27,153 nt of DNA from Zoopage sp. CT-All (lineage: Eukaryota; Zoopagomycota; Zoopagomycetes; Zoopagales; Zoopagaceae): NCBI GenBank assembly GCA_004114245.1, contig QZWS01000098.1:1-27153 (forward strand), in the 5' to 3' direction. The notes under the pieces were generated by a model. It saw only the letters and a program-made list of their open reading frames with translations. It made no database searches and was not told where the DNA came from. The position numbers and the translations under genes were made by a program. This document shows, in pieces, positions 18,329-26,760 of the stretch; position 1 is the first letter of the stretch, and each line of letters opens with the position of its first letter.

Positions 18329-18703
18329 ACGTGCTGTTGATGCTGAGTACACTGGCTTGTATTGCATGGAGGTATAACCTGGATAGAAAGTAATCGCCGA
18401 GTCTGTTGTATAGAGTGGGTGGGGAGCGGAGGGCGGAGTCATTAAACAGACTGAGTTGTACAGCCTGGGTGTCACAGCAGCGCACTCCCTTCTAATTATC
18501 TAGAAAGCAGCATGGCCCCTTCTATGCACAGTCTGTTGCATCCAGGTCGTCGGGTCAAGGGTCAGGGGTCGGCTGCGTAGACTGCCCAGTGAGTAGCGCT
18601 GGCATCTGCCGGTGGCCCACGTGGTAGCGGCCCGTTTTTCCTCAGCTTGCTTTGCTACACCACCCAGATCGCGTCTCGCCTCCGCCCCCGTCCCTCAGAA
18701 ACA
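18329..18703. promoter_or_regulatory. Upstream region of the secreted gene array
   Basis: 375 bp between the small TM gene and the ATG of the first array gene. It has a CACGTG at 18618-18623, a C/T-rich leader (CTCCGCCCCCGTCCCTCAG) just before the ATG, and no convincing ORF. It does not share the conserved leader found in front of copies 2 and 3 of the array. Confidence 0.4.
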
Positions 18704-20497
18704 ATGACTTCCAGGAAGGTCCACGCAAAACGCTCGTCTTCAGCGCTAGTGCTGGGCGCCGTGCGGCTCCTTCCGCTCCTCATCGCCGTCCTCACGCCCG
18801 GCCTCGCCATCGTCCATGCAACAGGCCCTCCATCACTCTCCAGCAGCAGAGGCACTGACGCAAGCAATGCTGGCATTGCTTCGGGTCCAGACACTCTTTC
18901 AACCACTCCGTCAGGCGCTCTGACGAATTCAGGGCCCACAGACAGAGACGCCGTCACGCACTCGCAGACATATCCCGTGCTTGGTTACAGGTCGAAACGC
19001 CTTGAGGGGTTTCCGGGCAAGAAACAGAGCAAGTCATCTGAGCCCGAAGTTTTTCCGCCGCCTCTTCCAGACTCTTATTTAAAGCCGCTGGTGGTTGGCA
19101 AGCGACAACGGCCTGTTGAGCAGCCGTCCCGTGCACCACCGTTCCCTGGATTATCGCGTAGCCAAAGCTCTTCAAGGAATGATCAGTACATCGATATTGA
19201 TAGCGCTCCTGTGTCCGGGGATGGGCGAAGCCGGGACTATGGCTCCATACCAACTACACTCACCTTTGGAAAGACATATCGCAATAGCCTAGAGGGCACT
19301 CCATTGTCAAGTCCGGTACTCCAACCTACCACCGACACTATCGACAAGCAGGTCTTGGAAACGCCGTTAAGCCCCGAGCATAGTGACCTTAAACACACGC
19401 CCTGGCGCGCTGTGCACTCTAAAAGTGACAAGTCAATACCGTCGCCAAACGTTGCCACTGCAACCACCACGACCACCACGACTGCAACCACCTCGAACAC
19501 GATGAATCCTTCAACAAACCCGGCATCAAAGACAGCCACGACAGTAACAACGACCTCGGCTTACGGCGTCGCTATGCCTCCGGGTTTTGATATTGTCGGC
19601 CCTATGAGGCAATTCTTTAAGTTCATCGAAAATACCAAGCCATGCGCGATAGAACTCTATCGCGGCAGTTCAACCGTTGCCCCGCAGTTTGCTAGCGAGC
19701 TGATTGCACTCGACCCCTCGCATAATTATATTTTCAATGCGCTTGTATCGAAATGGACTCCGCTGAAATCGACATTAGATGGCGCTCAGTCGCCTGAAGC
19801 GAAAAAGGCTGCTGAGCAGCAGATGCTAACGTTTATCAACAACGTTAGCGGGGCTGTCAAGAGCATGATTACTAAAGCACCCGATGAAATCATCCCGTAT
19901 ACCAGTTGGAAACCCTTGGTCGACGATCTCGAGCGTATCCAAGTGGTAATGGACGAGAATTCGAAAGCGAAATTCCCCGAGGACGGAAAAGACCCGGCCC
20001 AGGTTAAGTCGGTGCCCATCAGCACACTGGATATTAGTGCGCAGCTGGCCAAGCGCTTCTTCGATGGTTTATTGGCAAAGCCAGTCAACTTGAACTTGAA
20101 TGCGATGCAGGCTGTAGTCGTTCACATCATGACCCTCATCCGCCTCCGTCCCCTTTTTCCTCTCGGGGCCGTTACGTTACCGTTCGAATCCGAATACGGC
20201 GTAGACCAAATAAACCTCTATAAAGAAGTCATGAGGATGTCGACGGGACACCAAAACCTTACATTTGGCATGCAAAGCATGCTCTTCCGACAGCCTCTGA
20301 AAAACGTGCCCGGTACGGAGATCAAACGCATAGGTGATGCGGTGAGGGAATTTTTCAAGGTGGTAGTAATTTCATTCGATGACGTTTTCCCTAAGGAATG
20401 GGTGAAGATGGTCAACGATAAGGTTGCGGCAGCGAAAAGTCGTGGACATGTGTGTCCGGCGGCAACGAGAGTAGATGCCCCAAAGACTGCTGTGTGA
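18704..20497 (+). CDS. Secreted two-cysteine family protein, copy 1 (long form)
   Basis: 597 aa from ATG 18704, intronless. After a short basic start comes a signal peptide (LLPLLIAVLTPGLAIVHATG). A long Ser/Thr/Pro linker (about 40-280) includes dibasic KR sites at 98-99 and 133-134 that suit Kex2-like processing, and a Thr run encoded by an (ACCACG) microsatellite near 19460. The C-terminal domain (about 290-590) begins FFKFIENTKPCAIELYR and carries a WKP, VVHIMTLIRLRP and EFFKVVVISFDDVFPKEW in that order, ending with GHVCP. The same landmarks occur in the two following genes. The protein has exactly two cysteines, C314 and C584, at the two ends of the domain. I recognise no known family. 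Secretion is well supported; function is not known. It probably founded the array, since copies 2 and 3 share features it lacks. Confidence 0.7.
   Translation: MTSRKVHAKRSSSALVLGAVRLLPLLIAVLTPGLAIVHATGPPSLSSSRGTDASNAGIASGPDTLSTTPSGALTNSGPTDRDAVTHSQTYPVLGYRSKRLEGFPGKKQSKSSEPEVFPPPLPDSYLKPLVVGKRQRPVEQPSRAPPFPGLSRSQSSSRNDQYIDIDSAPVSGDGRSRDYGSIPTTLTFGKTYRNSLEGTPLSSPVLQPTTDTIDKQVLETPLSPEHSDLKHTPWRAVHSKSDKSIPSPNVATATTTTTTTATTSNTMNPSTNPASKTATTVTTTSAYGVAMPPGFDIVGPMRQFFKFIENTKPCAIELYRGSSTVAPQFASELIALDPSHNYIFNALVSKWTPLKSTLDGAQSPEAKKAAEQQMLTFINNVSGAVKSMITKAPDEIIPYTSWKPLVDDLERIQVVMDENSKAKFPEDGKDPAQVKSVPISTLDISAQLAKRFFDGLLAKPVNLNLNAMQAVVVHIMTLIRLRPLFPLGAVTLPFESEYGVDQINLYKEVMRMSTGHQNLTFGMQSMLFRQPLKNVPGTEIKRIGDAVREFFKVVVISFDDVFPKEWVKMVNDKVAAAKSRGHVCPAATRVDAPKTAV
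19459..19500 (+). repeat. Thr-coding ACC/ACG microsatellite
   Basis: A run of ACCACGACC-type codons in the linker of copy 1, encoding ATTTTTTTATT. A plausible site of length variation between strains. Confidence 0.5.
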
Positions 20498-20512
20498 ATG
20501 AAGCAGTGCGGC

Positions 20513-20662
20513 ATATTAAAATCTTACCCCTGTAAACGGGACAACCGCCAATGCTCGAGACGCTTTTTCTCCTCCACCCTACAGCCGCTGCATCCGTCCT
20601 CTGTGAGGCCAAGATTGCGCCATCCCACTCTACACCACACACTCGTACACTCTCGCTACACC
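20513..20662 (+). promoter_or_regulatory. Conserved leader/promoter of array copy 2
   Basis: From a TATTAAA-like box near 20513 and a CCGCCAATGC block (CCAAT box) at 20546 up to the ATG, nearly every base matches the region before copy 3 (21927-22074). The shared stretch includes GACGCTTTT, CACCCTACAGCCGCTGCATC and GAGGCCAAGATTGCGCCA. A CCAAT core suits a HAP/CBF-type factor. Confidence 0.6.
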
Positions 20663-21727
20663 ATGCATATCTCCGTCGCCTCCTCATCGACATCGAGCTT
20701 CCTGCGGCTGGCTCCGCTGCTCGTCGCCCTTGTCGCAGCTTCCCTGGACATGTCGTCAGCCTCAAATCGATATGCGGTCAAGCTTGACGGGCCACCCGAT
20801 TTCACGGCTTTTGCTAACAATCAACAGCAGCCAGGCCCAGTGGTGCCACCGGGCCCAGTAGTGCTGCCACAGGCTCAAGTATTGCCACCGCCGGTTCAAG
20901 TAGTGCCGCAGCAAGTCAATGCTAATATTCAAAATGTGGACCCGAACTTCATCGATGTACCAGCGGATCTATCACTGAGCAACGTGCTGCTAAAGGCCTT
21001 CTATTTCATTGAGACAAATGGCCCATGCCACCTTGAGCTCTACCGGAACAGCGCGCCCACGACAAAGCCGACAGCGCTCAGCATTATTCAAGGTATGTTC
21101 TCTCTCCTTGATAACATCATTTAACGTGAGATAGGCATTTCTGGGGGTAATAACATGGAGACATCGCTTACGTTCGATAAGACTAACTTAAACGCTGATC
21201 AAATCAAAGAAGTTGTCTTCTCCGTGAGTCGTGCGATCAAGCTCATTCTCACCCACGCCCCGATCAAGATCATTACCGGGGACGAATGGAAGCCGACTGT
21301 CAACAAGCTTCTAGCGCTTCAGGTGAAAAAAGGAAAGCAGACGCCGGTCACGGCAAGCGATATCAAGGTGGAGCTGGTGAGAGGCTTCTTTACCAAATTA
21401 AGCAACAAAGCCAAGGACAGGGCATCGTTACGAAAGCTCGTGCTTGTGCATCTCATGACCTTGATACGCATACGGCCGAGCAAAGCCAATCCGGCGAACG
21501 CTTTCGACTTCCCTCAGTCGCAGAAGAACATTCTTTTTACCTTTTCCAGCATGCTCCTGCCGATGTCCCATAACAACCAGGATGCCAAACAGGTCGGCAA
21601 GCTGGTACTGGAGTTTTTCAAGGTGCTGGTGGTGAATTTCGATGCGCTATTCCCCGAGCTTGTCCAGAGCGTGGCAACGAACGTCGGAGTGATTACCGGT
21701 ACTCTTGGCGGCTTGTGTCCGCCGTGA
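20663..21727 (+). CDS. Secreted two-cysteine family protein, copy 2
   Basis: Exons 20663-21092 and 21135-21727 are joined across a 42-nt GTATGT...TAG intron, giving 340 aa. There is a signal peptide (FLRLAPLLVALVAASLDMSSA), then a Pro/Val/Gln linker (PGPVVPPGPVV, about 55-90). The domain starts FYFIETNGPCHLELYRNS and carries EWKP, LVLVHLMTLIRIRP and LEFFKVLVVNFDALFPELV, ending GGLCPP. There are exactly two cysteines, C122 and C338. It is a clear paralogue of the genes on both sides and closest to copy 3, with which it shares the intron position and length, the leader and the 3' flank. No known family is recognised. It has no Kex2-like KR after the signal peptide, unlike copies 1 and 3. Extracellular role unknown. 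Confidence 0.8.
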
Positions 21728-22074
21728 GTGCGAGTGTGCATGTGTTGGGGCCGCTGGCGGTCCTCTAGAATACAGAGGAATGATTCCTGTATTCTCCCAG
21801 AATTAGATGAGCAGCAAACAGCCCTTATATCCTCCATTGTCCTAGCTCGTGATCATGCCCAGGGGTGTGTCGGGTTGGTGGCGATTTCCGGGTCAGAATT
21901 TGACTGCCTGTCAGCCCGACCGCAAATATTAAATTCATACACTAGTAAAACCGGGCAGCCGCCAATGCCCGAGACGCTTTTCTCCCCACCCTACAGCCGC
22001 TGCATCCGTCCTCTGTGAGGCCAAGATTGCGCCACCTCACTCTACACCACACACTCGTACACACTCGTTACACC
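21728..22074 (+). promoter_or_regulatory. Interval between copies 2 and 3 with conserved leader
   Basis: The first part (to about 21762) repeats the 3' flank seen after copy 3, ending GGGCCGCTGGCGGTC. About 160 bp of unshared sequence follow. From a TATTAAA box at about 21927 and CCGCCAATGC at 21959 to the ATG at 22075, the sequence nearly equals the leader of copy 2. It contains no gene. Confidence 0.6.
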
Positions 22075-23220
22075 ATGCATCTCTTCGTTGCTTCATCGAC
22101 AGCGGACTTCTTGCGGCTGGTTCCGTTGCTCGTCGCTCTTGCCACAGCTACCCTGAGCATGGTATCAGCCGGGGATCGCCCTAAACGACACGGGGTCCGT
22201 TTTGAACAAACACCCACTTTTCCGATTATTGGTGGCAGCAGACAGCCAGGCCCTCTGGTGCCAGTAGTGTTGCCACAGGTTCAAGTGCTGCCACCGCCAG
22301 GTCAAGCGCCGCCAGGTCAAGCGCCGCCAGTTCAAGCGCCGCCAGTTCAAGCGCCGCCATCGGCAGTTGAAGTGGTCCTGCAGCAGATCATTACTGACCC
22401 TCTGGATGACGGCTCCAGCGTTCTCAATGTGCCAGAGGATCTGCCATTGGACAATGTGCTGGTTAAGGGATTCGAATTCGTTGAGAAGCATGGCCCATGC
22501 CACCTCTCGCTCTACCGAACTAGTTCACTCACGACAAAGTATGTAGCTGAGCGTATTATACGAGGTGTGCACACTCTCCTTAACATCCTCAATTAACGCA
22601 TGAAAGGCATTTCCAAGGGCAAGACCCTGGAGACATCGCTTGGGTTCGTCGAGAATAGTTTAAACGGCGATCAAATCAAAGAAGTCGTCTTCGCTGTGGG
22701 TCGGGCGATCAAGCTCATCTTTGCCTTCGCCCCGACCAAGATCATCAGCATAGTGCGATGGAAGCCGCTTCTCAAGAAGCTCATAGGATTCCAGATGGGC
22801 AAAAAAGGCGATGCGCCACTCACGGCAGCAGAAATCCAGGCGAAGATCTCGCATCAGCAGATGAAAGAGTTCTTTACCAGGGAAGCCAGACTACCCAAGC
22901 CACCTCAGGTCAATGCTATGCAGCTGAAACTCGTCCTCGTACATCTCATGTCCATGATTCGCGTGCGACCGGGCAATCCAGATCCGACATCCTTTGATTT
23001 CCCTCAGCTGCAAAAAAACCTAGTATTCACCTTTCCCAGCATACTCCTGCCTATAGCTGAAGTCGAGAGGAAGGATGTTGCATTGGTCGGCAAGCTGGCA
23101 ATTGAGTTTTTCAAGGTGGTGGTGAAGAACTTTGATGCGCTTTTTCCCGAGCTTGTCGATGATGTTGCAGAGAAGGTTAATATGCTCACCGGAAGGCTTG
23201 GCGGCTTGTGTCCGGCGTGA
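22075..23220 (+). CDS. Secreted two-cysteine family protein, copy 3
   Basis: Exons 22075-22564 and 22607-23220 are joined across a 42-nt GTGTGC...AAG intron at the same place as in copy 2, giving 367 aa. Signal peptide (FLRLVPLLVALATATLSMVSA), then a KR site at 37-38 (RPKRHG). A linker with four QAPP units (about 77-95) leads to the domain starting FEFVEKHGPCHLSLYRTS, with RWKP, LVLVHLMSMIRVRP and IEFFKVVVKNFDALFPELV, and an end of GGLCPA. There are exactly two cysteines, C142 and C365. Compared with copy 2, the domain carries a short extra helix (AKISHQQMKEFF). Unknown family. The conserved pieces group around the two Cys and the FFKVxVxxFDxLFPE stretch, which suggests one folded domain tied by a disulfide. 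Function is unknown. Confidence 0.8.
22300..22360 (+). repeat. 15-bp tandem repeat coding QAPP(G/V)
   Basis: Four units of (G/T)TCAAGCGCCGCCA-G in frame, with a G or T at the first base giving QAPPG or QAPPV. Copy 2 has only irregular PGPVV/VLPPP in this place. Likely length-variable. Confidence 0.75.
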
Positions 23221-23319
23221 GTGTGAATGTGCGTGTGCTAGGGCCGCTGGCGGTCATACACCACGAGCAATGCATAATTTGCTGCCTCCGTCCAGTAGTG
23301 TATTGCCCGCACGATCACC

Positions 23320-24288
23320 ATGTCCAAACTTCCCGATCGCATATTCCATGCGCTTTCAGTAGCGACTGCTTCCGACGCCGACAGCGCAAACACATCAATG
23401 CAGGTGCAGTACGACTCGGATGCGGAGGATATGGTGTACGAGGAGGACGAATTGGTGGAGGACATTGATGAGATGGAGCTCCTGCGGTATCACGACAATG
23501 CCACTCCGGCGCTCGATGTGTGTCAAGCGCTGCTGAAACCCGACGCGGATCTGGAATCCTTGTGCGTGTTTTCACCGGGCGAAGCACGCGATTTTCTCAG
23601 CCGCGGGTGGACAGTCGTTGACGGCCCAACTCTGCGTGGACATACGGCCCATGACGTTGTACAGCCTTCGATGGCTGCCAAGGCTCGAGAGGGGGCGGAG
23701 ATGTTGGCACGCTCGGGAAAACTTATTCCAGCATCGGACGCTGTGGCGGCCAAGGAAGGCGAGGGCGACAGCGATCCATTCCAGGATCGTCGAGCTCGCG
23801 ACGACATCCACTGCTGGCTCCATCCCGACGAGGTTGTGATCGACGCTCCGGTTTTGACAAATTTAGTTGCCTGGTTCAACACCACCCTAGCGCGCGACAT
23901 CAACGCGTTGGTGCACCTTCGCGGACCGATCGAGTATCAACTTGCATGCTACGCTGCAGACGCCCAATCGCGATATGAGCGACACCGCGACGCGTTTCCC
24001 ACGGATGATTTAGATGACGCAGAACAGCGACGCGTCACAGCAATACTGTATCTGGCAGATCCGGAAGTGCCGGTCGAAGGCGTCGGCAGTCTGCGACTGT
24101 TTGGAGCAGGCGATATTGGCGAGGGCGGTGACAGGGCGGACGTGGACGTTGAGCCGAGAGATGGCCGGTTAATTGTGTTTCTTAGTGGTGTATGGGATCA
24201 TGCTGTGCTGCCGACAGCGGGAGGAGTGCTCAATGGTAACGACGACAAGGTGGTGGGGAGGGCAGCGCTTACTGCGTGGTATAGGTAG
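23320..24288 (+). CDS. 2OG-Fe(II) dioxygenase, EGLN/prolyl-hydroxylase-like
   Basis: 322 aa from MSKLPDRIF. An acidic stretch at 31-55 (DAEDMVYEEDELVEDIDEME) is followed by an all-alpha part and the double-stranded helix core at about 200-322. The iron ligands are visible: H222 and D224 (YERHRDAF), and H294 (VWDHAVLP). R314 (VVGRAALTAWY) is the likely 2-oxoglutarate ligand. The strands RRVTAILYLADP, GSLRLFG and VDVEPRDGRLIVFLSG match the EGLN/PHD order (V-T-x-I-Y-L, G-x-L-R-I-F, I-E-P-x-x-x-R-L-L-F-F). Related animal enzymes hydroxylate a proline of HIF; fungal relatives act on other proteins or are untested, so the substrate is unknown. The fold call is strong; whether it hydroxylates protein proline is inferred. 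Confidence 0.85.
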   Translation: MSKLPDRIFHALSVATASDADSANTSMQVQYDSDAEDMVYEEDELVEDIDEMELLRYHDNATPALDVCQALLKPDADLESLCVFSPGEARDFLSRGWTVVDGPTLRGHTAHDVVQPSMAAKAREGAEMLARSGKLIPASDAVAAKEGEGDSDPFQDRRARDDIHCWLHPDEVVIDAPVLTNLVAWFNTTLARDINALVHLRGPIEYQLACYAADAQSRYERHRDAFPTDDLDDAEQRRVTAILYLADPEVPVEGVGSLRLFGAGDIGEGGDRADVDVEPRDGRLIVFLSGVWDHAVLPTAGGVLNGNDDKVVGRAALTAWYR

Positions 24289-24549
24289 ATGAGGTATTGG
24301 CATTTTGAGTTCCCCCAGTTTATTTTATTAGCTAGTTGGTGTGAATGGTGCTGCCAATATGTGCATTGAAGCAGCCCATGCAGAGACGCACACCGACGCC
24401 AGGCTGGCGGCCACGTCAGGGATTGACCTTTGGATATTTTGAGGGCAGTAGCAGATGCCTGATCATATCTGCAATGCACGGCGTTGGTTTGATTGCGGTG
24501 AACAACCTGACACGTGGCGAATACGAGTACATTAAGGTTTGCCTCTGAA
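24289..24549. promoter_or_regulatory. Region between the dioxygenase and MCMBP
   Basis: About 261 bp without a supported gene; a 67-codon frame in it is not protein-like. A CACGTG at 24511-24516 lies about 34 bp before the MCMBP ATG. Confidence 0.35.
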
Positions 24550-26556
24550 ATGGCAGCACTCGACATTCACGCTGATGCAGTGCTTCGGCCAGCAGCCCTG
24601 GTGCAGCGGCTTTTCCGTAAATTCAACACTCCGGAGGTTGCTCATAGCCGCCATCCATAGAGGAGCATATCGTTGCAGGGGGCTCGCATGATGCCGCTGA
24701 TTTTGGCGTCGAGTCGGTTGTTTCCGGCATTCCCTTGCACAAGGTGTCGTTCAAGATGCTTCGACCGCATTTTAATCCTTTTAGATTCCTTGCATTAATC
24801 TAATATCGCGAGATGCGGCGATGGACGTACGCCAGGGCCAGCTGGTGCGCATCGTGGGAATGATTCAGGATCCGTCGAGTCTGGGCCAGGAGATCGCAAT
24901 CGACGCTGTTCGTGATCCCAGCGGGGTAGATGCGGTTGCTTCATGTTATGTGGGATTAACTGTTACAATGTGTAGAGCTGGAGAACGCTGAGGTACTGTC
25001 ACGGAGTGCTGCACTCGTCCGCAACTGATAACGGCGCTCAGCCCGCGCTTGTCGATCACGACGACGCATTCACGATCGATGATAATCGCCATACGTTAAT
25101 AGAGCATCATCTTATGCGCGTGGTGTGTACCTCTGCGTGCTCGACACCGGGTGCTACTGCTGGCGATGGCACCTCTGATCGTATTTGGCATTCCTATTTT
25201 CCACCCGATTCATGCCTCATAGTCGCCAAGGAAATGGTGCAAATGGATATTAAAGATGCGGTCTCCAGCGTTGTTGTCAGGTTGATGTCAACGTCAAGCG
25301 CCGATAGTAGCGGCAATGGCGGGACATATCATGCTGGCGAAATCGTCGACGTAATCGGAGTTCTCTCCCATCACGCTGCCCAGTACATTTTGCTCAATCC
25401 CCCAAATAATTTTGACGCTTGCATAGTACATTTGAAGGATCAGAGGAGAGTGTGACATTGGAGCCATGCATCAATGCGGTCACTATTCGATCCGTCGGAT
25501 ATCCCGAACCCTCGACAGCTATTGACAGTGAATAGTGTATTTATGTCGCGATCGATTATACTGATCCCTAGTAGCCGCTGCACGCGATGTCCTACGCAAG
25601 AAGACGATTCAGGCACTGGCAACTGCTCTTGACGGCGACTTGCAGGCCGCTGAAATCATCATGCTAATGCTCATTTCGCGCATGTAGGACCTACACGATT
25701 TCAAATCTTATCGCTCTAATATTGCTGAAAGTTATCACCGAGAAGGCTCCACGCCGCTTGGCGCGTTGCCCATCAACCTTGTCACTGACCGGCCAGACAT
25801 TGCCGATCGGCTGTTCAAATTCATTGAGCGAGCCATGCCTTATAGGCACCGCGAGATGGCCACCATTTCTGCCCTCAATACACGTCCATTATGGCCTGAA
25901 GACAAGGGCGATGGTCGCGGATTATCTCGCTCGTCACTGCAGCTCCCTGCTGGTAGTGTGCTGTTCCTCGATGAAACTCGGCTTGCGGAGGGCACCCTAC
26001 TCGATAACGGCGTCAGGAACGTGCGAGCGATAGCGCAGATCTGCACTGAACAGCAACTAGGATACGAGTTTCCGTTTGGCGGCGGCGTGCATCTTCCTGT
26101 GAACATACGAGTGTTGAGCGTATCCAAGTCCAAATCGATGTTCCCTGTACCCCACATGATATAGCGACAGCGATGAGCTAATTTGTTTGATAGGGCATGG
26201 CCACAGTACGTCTGGTGCCCCTGACGTCCGAATCTCGGGAATATTCCGAACCGAGTAATGAGGACATTGGGGATATTCGCCAGTTCCTCATGCATTGCCA
26301 CCACTCTGAACTCTCTGTCGGCTTGCCGGAGGCTGTGTCCAAGCATATCCAAGATGCGTTCGTCACTGAGCGACGCGTCGCAGCCGAGACTGCGTCGCAG
26401 CGTGGAACAGCACCGATACTGCCAACCGATACGGATCTCACATTTCGGTTGACGGTGGCGCGCTGGCTGGCAGTGGCGAATGGCCAGGCAGAAATATCGA
26501 GAGCAGTGTGGGACCGAGCTGTGGAGCTGGACAAAATCCGCCAGAGCAGGCTGTAG
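24550..26556 (+). CDS. Mini-chromosome maintenance complex-binding protein (MCMBP)
   Basis: Eight exons: 24550-24616, 24661-24743, 24785-24925, 24976-25382, 25427-25527, 25572-25683, 25732-26146, 26194-26556. The introns are 41-50 nt, and the join is in frame to a 562-aa protein. Landmarks in order: LFQEHIVAGG near residue 22, QGQLVRIVGMIQDPSS near 65 (family: LVRFxxMIQDM), GEIVDVIGVLS near 225, KKTIQALATALDGDLQAAEIIMLMLISRIY, PLGALPINL, SSLQLPAGSVLFLDETRLAEGTL, GGGVHLPVNIRVLSVS, and a C-terminal DIRQFLMHCHH with RLTVARWLAVANGQ. These match MCMBP along its length. MCMBP binds MCM3-7 in place of MCM2 and helps load or unload the MCM helicase and maintain cohesion. Four exon ends depend on splice sites chosen to restore the family frame. 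Human MCMBP is about 640 aa; the disordered middle is shorter here. Confidence 0.85.
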
Positions 26557-26760
26557 CCAATGCAGGCCGCAACAGCGCCATAGAACCGTCAGCCACAAGA
26601 TGGAAGACCTCTTTGGGGGATGCAATTTCCTCTTACGAGCTGTCTGCAAGGGATGGTGAAGTACCGCAAAACCATCAGAGGCGACTTGTGATCTGATGGC
26701 CTCCTATTTGGTTTATCAGCATGCTGGCCCTGTGCCACCCCCACGTCCCCTTTCCCCACA
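26557..26760. promoter_or_regulatory. Upstream of the MFS gene
   Basis: About 204 bp; a C-rich leader (CACCCCCACGTCCCCTTTCC) precedes the ATG. I see no gene. Confidence 0.3.

Noticed and set aside
25840-26649. 269-codon minus-strand frame
   Set aside because: Antisense to MCMBP exons 7 and 8, which are clearly homologous to a known family.
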